64,000 nt of DNA from DATIYF01 sp035517775 (GCA_035517775.1 DATIYF010000020.1:14195-78194), one strand, 5' to 3'. Positions 32,691 to 41,347 are shown, numbered from the stretch's first letter. Made by a program: numbers and translations. The notes: generated by a model not told the origin, from the sequence alone.

Positions 32691-35060
32691 ATGTCGCCAG
32701 GACCCAAAGTTGTTTACGAGTTCGGGCCTTTTCGAGTTGACCCTGACAAGCAGGTTCTGCTGCGCGGCGACCAGACGGTGTACATCACGCCTAAAGCGTT
32801 TGAAACCCTCTTAATCCTGGTGCGCCATAGCCGTGAATTGGTCACCAAGGATGAACTTTTGAAAGCAGTCTGGCCGGACGCCTTCGTCGAAGAAGCCAAC
32901 CTCAGCCAAAATATCTTCGTGCTCCGTAAAGCTCTCGGAGATACAGCCGAGGACCGTCGCTATATTGTGACCCTCCCCGGGAGGGGCTACCGCTTCGCGG
33001 CCCAAGTGCGCACGGTGACCGAAGAGGGCGAGGATGTGGTGATAGAAAGCCGCTCTCGCTCTCAGACGATGATCAAACAAATAGACCATGAGTCAACCGG
33101 AGCCGCGAGAGATCTTCCCGGGAGTCCGCGTGACAACGCGATCTGGAAGCGCGCACTGCCAATTGTTGCCGTTTTGGTGTTCGCTGGCCTCGGCGCTGCT
33201 TTCTTTCTTCACAAACGTCCGCCAACTACTTTGGGTGGGACAAATTCGGTCTTGGTCGCAGATTTCACCAACACGACCGGCGATCCCATATTTGACGGGA
33301 TGCTTCGGCAAGGCCTGGAAGTGCAACTGGAGCAATCGCCCTACCTCAGTCTCATCTCGGACGATCGCATCCAGCGGACGCTGCGGATGATGAACCAACC
33401 GGCCGACGCACGGCTCGCTCCTGAGCTTGCTCGTGAGATTTGCGAGCGAACGTCAGGCGCTGCCGTGCTGGAAGGCTCGATAACCGCCCTTGGCACTCAA
33501 TATGTATTGGGATTACGGGCGAGGAACTGCACGACCGGAGATATGCTCGATGAAGAGCAGGCGCAAGCGGCCACGAAGGAAGATATCCTGAACGCTCTAA
33601 GTCAGATTGGCGCTAAGTTCAGAGCGCGAGTTGGCGAATCACTCTCCACGATTGAAAAGCACAACACGCCCCTGGCCGAGGCTACGACAACCTCTCTTGA
33701 AGCTTTGAAGGCCTATAGCACGGGCTTGCAGCTTCTCTCCTCAGCTGGTTCCGCCCCCGCTCTGCCGCTATTCAAGCGCGCCACCGAGATAGACCGCAAA
33801 TTTGCAATGGCGTACGCGTACCTGGGCCGCATGTATGGTGACACGGGGGAATCTGCCCTCTCGGCGGAGAACACCGGCAGAGCATACCAATTGCGGGATC
33901 ACGTCAGTGAACCAGAGAGGTTCTTCATCACTGCATCCTACGATACACAGGTAACTGGAAATGTAGAAAAGGCGGCACAAACCTGTAAGTTGTGGGCACA
34001 AACTTACCCTCGCGAAATGCTGCCTCATGCACTACTGTCGGGTCTCATCTATCAGGTTACAGGCGAGTACGAAGGGGCGGTCCAGGAATCGCAGAAAGTT
34101 ATCGAGATCGATCCCGACTTTACCATCGGATATGACATTCTTGCCTATAGCTACGAATCCCTCGGCAAAGTGGAAGAAGCCGACAAGACCCTTCAGCAGG
34201 CCTCTGCGCGCAAACTGGAAATTCCCTGGTTCTTGCTGCACCGGTATCGCATCGCCTTCTTGAAGGACGATACCGAGGAAATGAAACGAATAGCGGCACA
34301 GGGGCCGGGAATCGCCGAGCTCGCCAACCAGGAGTCTTTCGTGTTGGCGTACTCCGGTCATTTGCGAGAGGCTGGAAAAATGTCAGAGCGCGCCTCGCAA
34401 CTGTCGCTCCAAGCCGGTCAAAGCGAGACATCCGCTCTTTGGGAAGCAGGAAAGGCTGTGCAGGAGGCATTGTTGGGAAATTCGTCGGCGGCAAGGCGGA
34501 ATGCGGTTGCATCACTCGATCTCTCCAGCGACCGGGAGGTGGAGTACGGCGCTTCTTTTGCACTGGCGCTGTCGGGCGATTCCGCGCAGTCCCGGACACT
34601 ACTGAACGATCTGCAAAAGCGATTCCCTGAAGATACATCTGTCAGACTCAACTACATCCCAACGCTTCGCGCGCTTCTGGCGATCAATCAGGGCGAGCCT
34701 GCCAAGGCCGTCGCACTCCTACAAATCGCCGCTCCCTATGAATTGGGAGCACCAGAAAGCAGCATCCACGGGTTCTTCGGGGCCCTCTATCCAGTCTACG
34801 TGAGAGGAGAAGCCTATCTAAGCGCACACCAGGGCGCGAAAGCCGCTGCGGAATTCCAGAACATTCTTGATCACCGCGGGATCGTGATCGGAGATCCGAT
34901 CGGCGCACTGGCACATCTGCAACTGGGTCGAGCCTATGCCATGCTCGGGGACACTGTGAAAGCAAAGGCCGCATACCAACACTTCCTCAGGCTGTGGCAA
35001 GATGCGGACTCCGACATTCCGGTCCTGAAGAAAGCCCAAGCGGAGTTCGCGAAGCTCTAG
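32691..35060 (+). CDS. Winged-helix (CadC/ToxR-type) membrane regulator with TPR repeats
   Basis: 789 residues from the ATG at 32691; the open frame extends upstream but without domain content. Residues 7-105 form an OmpR-type winged helix (FGPFRVDPDKQVLLRGD, KDELLKAVWPDAFVEE, LPGRGYRF). One transmembrane helix follows (155-173). The periplasmic part begins with a FlgO/TolB-N-like segment (SVLVADFTNTTGDPIFDG), then many TPR-like helices (FKRATEIDRKFAMAYAYLG, SQKVIEIDPDFTIGYDILAY). It is a one-component membrane-bound transcription factor; the outer TPR array probably senses a protein or envelope state. Target genes unknown; the divergent small gene is one candidate. Confidence 0.88.
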   Translation: MSPGPKVVYEFGPFRVDPDKQVLLRGDQTVYITPKAFETLLILVRHSRELVTKDELLKAVWPDAFVEEANLSQNIFVLRKALGDTAEDRRYIVTLPGRGYRFAAQVRTVTEEGEDVVIESRSRSQTMIKQIDHESTGAARDLPGSPRDNAIWKRALPIVAVLVFAGLGAAFFLHKRPPTTLGGTNSVLVADFTNTTGDPIFDGMLRQGLEVQLEQSPYLSLISDDRIQRTLRMMNQPADARLAPELAREICERTSGAAVLEGSITALGTQYVLGLRARNCTTGDMLDEEQAQAATKEDILNALSQIGAKFRARVGESLSTIEKHNTPLAEATTTSLEALKAYSTGLQLLSSAGSAPALPLFKRATEIDRKFAMAYAYLGRMYGDTGESALSAENTGRAYQLRDHVSEPERFFITASYDTQVTGNVEKAAQTCKLWAQTYPREMLPHALLSGLIYQVTGEYEGAVQESQKVIEIDPDFTIGYDILAYSYESLGKVEEADKTLQQASARKLEIPWFLLHRYRIAFLKDDTEEMKRIAAQGPGIAELANQESFVLAYSGHLREAGKMSERASQLSLQAGQSETSALWEAGKAVQEALLGNSSAARRNAVASLDLSSDREVEYGASFALALSGDSAQSRTLLNDLQKRFPEDTSVRLNYIPTLRALLAINQGEPAKAVALLQIAAPYELGAPESSIHGFFGALYPVYVRGEAYLSAHQGAKAAAEFQNILDHRGIVIGDPIGALAHLQLGRAYAMLGDTVKAKAAYQHFLRLWQDADSDIPVLKKAQAEFAKL

Positions 35061-35146
35061 TTAAGGCCGATGGTAAAACTTGAACGCCTCTTACACTAGA
35101 AAGAGAGGACCCCTGTAAGGCTTCCAAGTGAGACTTCGCGACTGCT

Positions 35147-35213
35147 TGGCGGGCCGGGAGTCAGACGGGATCTGCAGCTTCGGAGGCTACCGTGTTGTTC
35201 GGTTACACTACCC
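35147..35213 (-). tRNA. tRNA-like sequence, weak (array unit 0)
   Basis: 67 nt ending in GCCA. Acceptor pairs GGG/CCC and a D-stem ACCG/CGGT can be drawn, and CTGCAGA could be an anticodon loop (GCA), but the T-arm does not fold well. Included because it continues the regular series of CCA-ended units. Confidence 0.2.
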
Positions 35214-35219
35214 ACCCCT

Positions 35220-35309
35220 TGGAACTCCCGCCGGGAATCCAACCCGGATCTCCTGATCTGGCAAACAAGGTTAGGACCGAAGCGTCATCATGCCTTAGAC
35301 CACGCGAGC
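35220..35309 (-). tRNA. Degenerate tRNA-like sequence (array unit 1)
   Basis: 90 nt ending in TTCCA. The T-arm is perfect (CCGGG-TTGGATT-CCCGG). The acceptor stem GCTCGCG/CGGGAGT pairs at six of seven positions, counting one G-U. A D-arm GTC/GAC with GG in the loop is present. The anticodon arm does not pair; if GTCCTAA is the loop, the anticodon would be CCT. Probably a non-functional or atypical tRNA of the mobile-element array kind. Confidence 0.4.
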
Positions 35310-35319
35310 CAACTAAATC

Positions 35320-35409
35320 TGGCAGAGATGCAGAGAATTGAACTCTGATCTCATATTTCGTAAACCCAGTTCGTAGCCTTTGCGCCCTTATCCGTTGGAC
35401 CACATCCCC
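35320..35409 (-). tRNA. Degenerate tRNA-like sequence (array unit 2)
   Basis: 90 nt ending in GCCA. Acceptor GGGGATG/CATCTCT pairs fully with two G-U pairs. D-stem GTCC/GGGC and T-arm CAGAG-TTCAATT-CTCTG are good. 36 nt separate the D- and T-arms, the same as in unit 1, and the anticodon stem is not convincing (possible loop CTACGAA, anticodon ACG). Confidence 0.45.
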
Positions 35410-35413
35410 ACAT

Positions 35414-35500
35414 TGGAAGCGACAGAGAGATTTGAATTCTCATTTCCGAGGTAGAAGCTCGGAGCATTGATCCGTTATGAACCCGGGACCATCCCGCACT
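35414..35500 (-). tRNA. tRNA-like sequence with a good anticodon arm (array unit 3)
   Basis: 87 nt ending in TTCCA. It has a perfect 5-bp anticodon stem, CCGAG-CTTCTAC-CTCGG, anticodon TCT (Arg by decoding rules). D-stem GTCC/GGAT is fine, and the T-loop TTCAAAT is canonical with a 4-bp stem. The acceptor stem has two mismatches, and there are extra bases between D- and anticodon arms, so function is doubtful. Confidence 0.4.
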
Positions 35501-35504
35501 GTTG

Positions 35505-35570
35505 TGGTGCCTCCAGACAAATTGCAATCGGTATCCGCTCGGTTGCTCACCTGCTCCAACCGGCCGGGGC
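35505..35570 (-). tRNA. Truncated tRNA-like sequence lacking an anticodon arm (array unit 4)
   Basis: 66 nt ending in CACCA. The acceptor GCCCCGG/TGGAGGC pairs at five of seven positions, and the D-arm GGTT/AACC is perfect. Only a short link replaces the anticodon arm, and the T-arm stem is weak (loop TTGCAAT). Read as a decayed array member. Confidence 0.3.
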
Positions 35571-35733
35571 GTAACGCGCACGCGTTTTCGAAGACCAACG
35601 TCTCTTGTTCACAAAGTCAACTGCTATGGGGATGCGGCAACCGAGGACATGCGCGAAGCACACGGCAAATCGTGCGTTTGGCGCTGCAGACGGTGTAACG
35701 GCACGGAAACGGCACGGAAGAGCGTCTAACCTA

Positions 35734-35790
<57 letters not shown>

Positions 35791-36095
35791 CACTTCACCA
35801 GGTGGCGTAGATGTGTTTTCAACGACTTAGATGGAGCGCTCCGACGGTTTTGGAGCACTTTCGGCGATAAACGGTTCCAAAAACGGTTCCAAGTTCGGTC
35901 GCGGGGAACCGTCCGCCTGGCATGCTATGGCCGTACGCGCGCGACGATTCTTTAGGGGGGAACAGATTCATTCCGAGAAGCCGACTCCTCCCTTCACTGC
36001 GCCAAAACCCATCGTGCAGGATCGGAGGAGGGTTGCGATACCCTGCTGGCCGTCGGGAGGAATGACCAACTTCACTACTGAACTGGACTTGTGAA
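35791..36095. other. 305-bp island-end stretch without a recognised gene
   Basis: Apart from the tandem ACGGTTCCAA motif, I see no conserved coding content on either strand. A minus-strand frame continues through here from inside the GH130 gene to 35819, but it lies in a shifted frame relative to that gene and has no recognisable motif; in particular none of the Arg/His/Tyr boxes of a tyrosine recombinase. Confidence 0.5.
35870..35892. repeat. Tandem ACGGTTCCAA motif near the island's left end
   Basis: Two copies of ACGGTTCCAA, 12 bp apart (35871 and 35883), 80 bp inside the left 57-bp repeat. The same motif is present twice in inverse orientation near the right end (50591-50612). Such paired, oppositely oriented repeats resemble arm-type binding sites for a recombinase or excisionase. 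Confidence 0.5.
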
Positions 36096-37070
36096 CTAAG
36101 CCTCACCTCTGCGATCACACGAGCCGAAGACATCCAGCCATTCGAGCAGCGACTTGACGCTGCCTTGAGCCAGCGCGAGACAGGAATCGGCGGCGCCGTA
36201 ATAAAGATTGAGGCCATCGCCGTCCGCGTCCAGGGTATAGCCGCAGGGAAACACAGCGCCGCCCACGTCGCCACCGCGTTCGTAGTCGAGCTCGGGCCCG
36301 AAGATCCACGACTCACCTCGCAACAAGCAGCTTTCGGGGTTTTCTGGGTCAAAAAGAGCCAATCCCAAACGATAAATGGCGCCGGAGGCGGTTTGCCTTA
36401 CTCCGTGGTAGATCATGAGCCAACCGCGAGAAGTCTCGATCAACGGCGGCGACAGGCCAATCTTGTTAGCGTCCCACCAGGCGCCGCGGCGCGCCTCCAG
36501 CATCAGCCGGTGCCGGCCCCAATGGCGCAGATCGGGAGAGTAAGAAATCCAGATATGGGAACCCAACGGCGTCATGGGACGGTGAATCAGAGCCCAGAAT
36601 CCATTGATCCGGCGTGGGAAAAGGGCGGTATCTTTGTCGTCGGGAGGCATGATGACGCCGTATCTCTCGAAGCTGTGGAAGTCTTTGGTCAAGGCCAAAG
36701 AAACACCCGGGCCGCCCCTCGAGTACGACGTGTAGGTCACGATATATTGCTGAAGTTCGGGCACAAACGTGATGCGTGGGTCCTCAATGCCCCATAATTC
36801 CTCGGGGTAATTGGCTGGATCGGGCATCAGGGTTGGTTGTTTGTCAATCTGCCAGCCGTCCACCCCGTTGCGCGACCGTGCCGCGCAGAGATGGGACAGG
36901 CCTCTACGGTCTTCTACCCGGCAGAGCAGCAAGGTTGTGCCGTCCGGCAGACGCGTGGCCCCTGCATTGAAAACACTGTTCACGGAATACGGCCAGTCCT
37001 TGGCCGTCAGAATAGGGTTTGAGGGATGGCGGCGGAGAAGGGAATCGCACCGATTGCTGGGAACGCTCAT
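36096..37070 (-). CDS. GH130-like glycoside phosphorylase/hydrolase
   Basis: 324 residues, a five-bladed propeller of the GH130 (mannoside phosphorylase) type. The N-terminus NPILTAKDWPYSVNSVFNAG, then ELWGIEDPRITFVPELQQY with the conserved Glu-Asp-Pro-Arg, and later YHGVR and GGDVGGAVFPCGYTLD match family landmarks. Members phosphorolyse or hydrolyse beta-mannosides; exact activity is not set by sequence alone. It begins 2 bp after the glycosyltransferase stop on the same strand, so the two probably act on the same polysaccharide or glycan. Confidence 0.85.
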   Translation of the reverse strand: MSVPSNRCDSLLRRHPSNPILTAKDWPYSVNSVFNAGATRLPDGTTLLLCRVEDRRGLSHLCAARSRNGVDGWQIDKQPTLMPDPANYPEELWGIEDPRITFVPELQQYIVTYTSYSRGGPGVSLALTKDFHSFERYGVIMPPDDKDTALFPRRINGFWALIHRPMTPLGSHIWISYSPDLRHWGRHRLMLEARRGAWWDANKIGLSPPLIETSRGWLMIYHGVRQTASGAIYRLGLALFDPENPESCLLRGESWIFGPELDYERGGDVGGAVFPCGYTLDADGDGLNLYYGAADSCLALAQGSVKSLLEWLDVFGSCDRRGEA

Positions 37071-37072
37071 AA

Positions 37073-39421
37073 TTATTTCGAAATGCCTGCCCGGATTTCA
37101 CGATTGTGCGCGCTGCTTTCCAGCGCATGAATCTTTAGTGTGGGTTCCATTGACTCCGTCTTTTCCAGCTGGCGCATCTCGACCAGAGCGGTCAGGAATG
37201 ACAGCGTTGATTCCGCCCCCTGGTTCTGGTTGAGCCGGTCAGGATGCAATCCGTCTCGGCAACCGCCGGATGCAGAATCGTAGAGAGGAAGTTGAAGATC
37301 GTTCTCCCCCAGGAACCAGTGAAAGCCTGTCCACGCCTCGCCGCGCCAACGAGCTTCGCCCGTAATGCGATAAGCCTCAAGGCAGGCGGAGATTGCCCCG
37401 GCGGCCTCGACCGGCTGTTGATCGAAGCGTGCCTTTGCCCCACCCCGCGGATAAAAGCCTTGCGACCCGATGGGTGCAAAATGGCCGTCGGTTCCGCAGA
37501 GCTGAACGCTCATGAGCCAGTCCAGGGACTCAAGGCCGGCTGAGATCATCCGTTCATCCGGGATGCTTGCACCGGCAAGCAGGAGAGCCTGCGGCAGTCT
37601 TGCGTTTGAGTAAGCCACCAGATCTTCGAACCAGTTCCAGGACGGTTTTTTGACTGCTTCATACATCGCCAGCAATCGCTTAGCTAACACTGACCTAAGC
37701 TTCTGTGCATCCAGGTCTCCCGGGAATGAGGTCAGGTACTCTTGAATTCCTAATATAGTGAATGCCCATGCTCTCGGGCTGGTGAAGGTGACGACCACCG
37801 GCAGGCCGAACTCGAACAGACGTCCGGCGGCGCCCCTCAGGCCGCGGCGTGTGGAGCGTCCCAGGACCGATCCCAACGCCCAGAGCGCGCGTCCGTGACT
37901 ATCTTCCGAGCCTATCTTTTCCGTCCACCGGCGATCGTAGTGAAGAAAATTCCTGAACCGGCCAAGCTTAGGATTGAAGGCGTGCTCCAGGAAGGCCAGA
38001 TATCGGAACGCCAGGTTCCTTGTTTCTGATGGCCTGCTCAGGCCAAGTTTTTCCAACTGGACCGACAGGACGAGCGCGCGAGCGTTGTCGTCCGTGGTAT
38101 ATCCCTCGCCATAATTGGGGACAGTAAAAATAGCGTGCTGCAGGATTCCGGTGCTGTCGGTTAGCCGCTTGAGGTGATCCAATCGCAGCACGGGCAACGG
38201 GTCCAGCGACATGGCTGGGTTTTGCCCCGAAATCTCAATCCGCGGAGTCCGGGAGCGGTCGGCGCGGGCCCGCTCAAAGCTCGCCATGTAGCCTTGTGCT
38301 GCTTTTTTCCAGATCATCGCGCGTGCATGTAGATAGGCGCGTTTACGCATGGCGTGCCGAATCGCAGGAGTATTCAGTAGTTCGAGCGCCTTCAGCGCAA
38401 TGGCATCAGGACTAGCAAACGGCACCAGGGCGCCTCGCCGGTCGTCCAGCAATTCGATCGCGTGCCAATACGGAGTCGAGATGATTGCCTTGCCGGCGCC
38501 AACCGCGTATGCCAGCGTCCCGGATACCACTTGTGCCTCGTTTCGGTAGGGAGTGATATAGATATCCGCCACGCCGATGAATTCCACCATTTCTTCCGGG
38601 CTGACAAAACGATTGTGGAAGATTACCTGCGATTCCACTCCCAGATCCTTCGCCAGGGTTTGTAGATAGGTGCGATAACCGTCCCCCTCGCGGCGAAGAA
38701 TGTGGGGATGAGTAGCGCCCGCAACTATGTACACGACGTTCTTGTGTTCCGCCAGGATCCTGGGTAGAGCTTGAATGACGTTTTCGATTCCCTTGTTCGG
38801 CGAGAGCAAGCCGAACGTCAGTAATACCGCTTTTCCTTCCACTCCAAAGCGGTCTTTGCAGAAATTCGGATCCAAGAATGGCAGGTCGGGAACGCCATGA
38901 GGAACCAAGTCTATCTTCGCTCCGGGTACTTTATAGATTTCCTGCAGAAACTGGGATGAGAGCTGGCTCATGACGATAAGGCGATCCGACAGCGCCGCGA
39001 TCTGCTCCATCACGGCTCGTTGGTCGGGATTCGGCTCACGCAGCACGGTGTGCAGAGTTGTAGCCACCGGCATTTTCAAGGAACGCAGCAGGCTCAGGAC
39101 GTGGCTGCCGGCGGGTCCTCCGAAAATACCATACTCGTGCTGCAGAGAGACCATGTCGATGTTGTTGAAGTTCAGAAACTCAGCTGCTGCCTCATACGAC
39201 TGCAAATCATCTTGTGCTAGCGTCCAGCGCACCCGGTCGGGATATTCGTATCCCGGCTCCGTATCGTTGACGGGCACTGCCATCAGCCGTGCTGTCCCGT
39301 ATTCCGCGGAAAGCGCCTCGCACAAGTCAGTAGTAAAGGTCGCGATTCCACACTGGCGGGGAAGATAATTCCCAATCACCGCAATCCGGCTCGGCAATGA
39401 AGATTTCGTTTGGATAGGCAA
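37073..39421 (-). CDS. Glycosyltransferase family 4 fused to an alpha-helical C-terminal domain
   Basis: 782 residues from the TTG at 39421, which follows AGGAAGG; the frame stays open to 39754 but that part lies inside the next gene upstream and is rejected. Residues 12-400 are a GT-B fold GT4 enzyme: IAVIGNYLPRQCGIATFTTD, QHEYGIFGG, LTFGLLSPNKGIENVIQALP, and VSGTLAYAVGAGKAIISTPY, which carries the donor-binding region. Residues 430-760 form an all-helical domain (TDDNARALVLSVQLEKL, RFRNFLHYDRRW, EDSHGRALWALG) resembling alpha/alpha-toroid glycosidase folds. Cytoplasmic. It likely builds a mannose- or glucose-containing glycan with the adjacent GH130 enzyme. Confidence 0.85.
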   Translation of the reverse strand: MPIQTKSSLPSRIAVIGNYLPRQCGIATFTTDLCEALSAEYGTARLMAVPVNDTEPGYEYPDRVRWTLAQDDLQSYEAAAEFLNFNNIDMVSLQHEYGIFGGPAGSHVLSLLRSLKMPVATTLHTVLREPNPDQRAVMEQIAALSDRLIVMSQLSSQFLQEIYKVPGAKIDLVPHGVPDLPFLDPNFCKDRFGVEGKAVLLTFGLLSPNKGIENVIQALPRILAEHKNVVYIVAGATHPHILRREGDGYRTYLQTLAKDLGVESQVIFHNRFVSPEEMVEFIGVADIYITPYRNEAQVVSGTLAYAVGAGKAIISTPYWHAIELLDDRRGALVPFASPDAIALKALELLNTPAIRHAMRKRAYLHARAMIWKKAAQGYMASFERARADRSRTPRIEISGQNPAMSLDPLPVLRLDHLKRLTDSTGILQHAIFTVPNYGEGYTTDDNARALVLSVQLEKLGLSRPSETRNLAFRYLAFLEHAFNPKLGRFRNFLHYDRRWTEKIGSEDSHGRALWALGSVLGRSTRRGLRGAAGRLFEFGLPVVVTFTSPRAWAFTILGIQEYLTSFPGDLDAQKLRSVLAKRLLAMYEAVKKPSWNWFEDLVAYSNARLPQALLLAGASIPDERMISAGLESLDWLMSVQLCGTDGHFAPIGSQGFYPRGGAKARFDQQPVEAAGAISACLEAYRITGEARWRGEAWTGFHWFLGENDLQLPLYDSASGGCRDGLHPDRLNQNQGAESTLSFLTALVEMRQLEKTESMEPTLKIHALESSAHNREIRAGISK

Positions 39422-39450
39422 ATTACCTTCCTGGCTTGGGTTTGTTTGCC

Positions 39451-39900
39451 TTAATGCGCAGCAACCAGCGCCATCGGCTTGCACAGCGCTTCGGGAGCCA
39501 GGGCCGCATTTATCAACTGGAGGGCGTGTTCTTCTTCTTGCTCGTTCGGTGCCTGGACCTGAACCAGACTGTCGCGGCCGAGTTCTGGGGCATGAGCAAA
39601 AGCAGTTTGGTGTTTCACCACGAATTGCAGGATTTGAGTCAGCACATCCGACCGGTAGCCATTGCTGAAAAGCAGAGTGGAGTCCCCAGCGCATGCTCGT
39701 GGGCCAGGGTATTCGCAAACCAGCATCCAGTGGCCCCTCGTCTTGGAGATCCACACCCGTAGGTTCGCCAGCAAGCCGGCTGAGAGCCTGTACTCGACGT
39801 GAGCCGAGCCAGACTTCCCCTTCGGGAGCAGATCAATCCATGCCACCACGACCGCCGATTCCAGCATGGCGTCGAGGCCCTGGTTGGGTCGCAGAGTCAT
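39451..39900 (-). CDS. Hypothetical protein of the island
   Basis: 149 residues; its ATG overlaps the stop of the membrane-protein gene upstream (ATGA), which supports the start. Predicted alternating strands and helices (VAWIDLLPKGKSGSAHVEYR, WISKTRGHWMLVCEYPGPRA, LTQILQFVVKHQTAFAH). No recognised family, no membrane segment, no signal peptide. It shares a transcript with the small membrane protein and perhaps the glycosyltransferase. Confidence 0.6.
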   Translation of the reverse strand: MTLRPNQGLDAMLESAVVVAWIDLLPKGKSGSAHVEYRLSAGLLANLRVWISKTRGHWMLVCEYPGPRACAGDSTLLFSNGYRSDVLTQILQFVVKHQTAFAHAPELGRDSLVQVQAPNEQEEEHALQLINAALAPEALCKPMALVAAH

Positions 39901-40247
39901 AGTGACTCGGTTTTAGGGTTGGCTTCGGTGATGGACGCAATGGTCATTCTGGGTCTTGTCCGTAGCAATGGCAGCGAAAACGCGAACAGAACCGCCGACA
40001 TCACTTCCAGCACTACCAAGGTTGGAAAAGAAAATCCCACGGGCTGGAGGGGATTGAAAAGGCACACCACCGCAATGAAAGCCATCCCCCAAACGTATTT
40101 GCGGAGAATGAATGCCTGCACCAGAACGAACACGGCCGCGGCGGAAATAATGAATCCTGAATATCCCCGCAAGTCTCCCGGCATGCGCCAGAACGCGCCC
40201 ACCAGCAACACCGCGATGGCAATGTACTTCATAATAGTTGTAAGCAT
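39897..40247 (-). CDS. Small four-helix membrane protein (DUF6804-like)
   Basis: 116 residues with four hydrophobic segments (IMKYIAIAVLLVGAFW, GYSGFIISAAAVFVLVQAFI, WGMAFIAVVCLFNPL, LVVLEVMSAVLFAFSLPLL). The YSGFIISAAAVFV and CLFNPLQPV stretches resemble the DUF6804 family as I remember it; this name is tentative. Translationally coupled (ATGA) to the next gene. Function unknown. Confidence 0.65.
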   Translation of the reverse strand: MLTTIMKYIAIAVLLVGAFWRMPGDLRGYSGFIISAAAVFVLVQAFILRKYVWGMAFIAVVCLFNPLQPVGFSFPTLVVLEVMSAVLFAFSLPLLRTRPRMTIASITEANPKTESL

Positions 40248-40281
40248 CAGATCCTCATTTCACGACAGTCAAAGTGCGTGG

Positions 40282-40533
40282 CTAATTCGGTCTTGCCTTG
40301 GCTTCGTTGACACGCAACGCCCGACCTTCCAGATCGCTGCCGCTCAGAGCTGCACATGCTTTGTTCGCCTCGCTTGCGTCCGTCATTTCGATGAACGCAA
40401 AACCCTTGGAACGCCCGGTCTCTTTATCGGTAATGATGTTGACGCGCTCCACCGTTCCATGCGCTTCGAACAACGTGCGAAGTTGTGGTTCGGTGGCGCT
40501 CTGCGGCAAATTTCCAACGTATAAGTTCTTCAT
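40282..40533 (-). CDS. Single-RRM RNA-binding protein
   Basis: 83 residues, one RNA recognition motif of the bacterial Rbp type. RNP2 is LYVGNL (residues 4-9) and RNP1 is RSKGFAFIEM (residues 42-51), both with the aromatic RNA-stacking residues. The short tail (NEAKARPN) is basic. Such proteins are often cold- or stress-induced and bind RNA in the cytoplasm. It is separated by about 35 bp from the membrane-protein gene downstream. Confidence 0.92.
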   Translation of the reverse strand: MKNLYVGNLPQSATEPQLRTLFEAHGTVERVNIITDKETGRSKGFAFIEMTDASEANKACAALSGSDLEGRALRVNEAKARPN

Positions 40534-40551
40534 AGTTTCCTCGATTTGAAT

Positions 40552-40971
40552 TTACGCCAAAGTGTTAGTGGTGCTTCCGTAGGCCCCGGCAAACTCCAGC
40601 AGACTGCCTTGCTGGATATGGCGGGAATGCGCAAAGACGGTTATGTAAGGCACGCCCAGAAAGCGATGGGCTCTGATATTCGTGACTTCCAGGCAGTTGA
40701 AGTCAGGCTTCTGCGCTTTGAGAAAAATCTGTTTCAAGGCCCGGCGAATGTTGCTGTCTGCAAGCGTCCCCAGTACTGTGGCCTTTACTTCCGCCGCCAT
40801 GAAAAAGCAGTTCCATCCCGATCCCTTGATTTTCTTCTCCAAAGTAGAGCCATTGAGCGTCTGAAGCACGCCCCACGTTCCTGAATAGGGCTCGCTCTCC
40901 AGATCAAGCGCCCGCAATATAAGAGGCCGATCGTCGATGAGAATGGTTCCGACCTGTACCGATGCTGCCAT
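40552..40971 (-). CDS. Hypothetical island protein
   Basis: 139 residues from the ATG at 40971, preceded by GGGGGATG; a longer frame runs to 41055 but overlaps the ABM gene. Contains IDDRPLILRALDLESEPYSG, GSGWNCFFMAAEVKATVLG, and a C-terminal KPDFNCLEVTNIRAHRFLG. No recognised domain. The Asp/Glu-rich beta pattern and lack of signal peptide suggest a cytoplasmic alpha/beta protein. It lies between the RRM gene and an ABM-domain gene on the same strand. Confidence 0.6.
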   Translation of the reverse strand: MAASVQVGTILIDDRPLILRALDLESEPYSGTWGVLQTLNGSTLEKKIKGSGWNCFFMAAEVKATVLGTLADSNIRRALKQIFLKAQKPDFNCLEVTNIRAHRFLGVPYITVFAHSRHIQQGSLLEFAGAYGSTTNTLA

Positions 40972-41026
40972 GTTTTCATCCCCCCGATGTACTGCCGTGG
41001 TGTGGGACCGAACTGTCGAAAGCTGT

Positions 41027-41347
41027 TTACGCGGCCATGCCATCCACACCCTCATGAAAAGTGGAGTTCACGATGTCCGCGACTCGCAACTTGGGACTAC
41101 CGTCGAGCAGCGCTTCCAGGCTCTTCATCACTAGCGGATAGGCCGCGGTCTGGTAAACCTCTGCCTCTTCCCTGGTCTCCCACAAACTGATAGCTACGAC
41201 GTCAATGCCGCCGGTCATGGCGAAGGTGATAACGTCCTTAAACCCTGGCTGCTCCCGCAACAGGGGTATGATCTGGGTCTCAACAATTTGCCTGAAGTCG
41301 TTCAGGCTGCGTGGCTTCAGACGTAGTGCGACATTGCGAGCGAACAT
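41027..41347 (-). CDS. ABM (antibiotic biosynthesis monooxygenase)-fold protein
   Basis: 106 residues from the ATG at 41347 with GGGAG six bases upstream. Dimeric alpha/beta-barrel pattern: ARNVALRLKPRSLNDFRQIV, IIPLLREQPGFKDVITFA, DVVAISLWETREEAEVYQ. The fold covers quinol monooxygenases, haem-degrading enzymes and non-enzymatic stress proteins; the His/Trp/Asn set of IsdG is not evident. Role in the island unknown. Confidence 0.75.
   Translation of the reverse strand: MFARNVALRLKPRSLNDFRQIVETQIIPLLREQPGFKDVITFAMTGGIDVVAISLWETREEAEVYQTAAYPLVMKSLEALLDGSPKLRVADIVNSTFHEGVDGMAA

Larger units (their letters stand above)
35061..35733. other. 673-bp non-coding stretch holding tandem tRNA-like sequences
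   Basis: No protein-coding frame has recognisable content. Between 35147 and 35570 at least three and perhaps five consecutive tRNA-like units lie on the minus strand, each ending in an encoded CCA, and the series is followed by the tRNA-Asn 3'-half copy at 35743-35790. The last 160 bp (35571-35733) hold a GCACGGAAACGGCACGGAA direct repeat (35701-35719) and nothing else I can name. Confidence 0.55.

Noticed and set aside
39422..39754. N-terminal extension of the glycosyltransferase frame
   Set aside because: It overlaps the 149-residue gene at 39451-39900, lacks GT4 content, and a ribosome site stands before the TTG at 39421.
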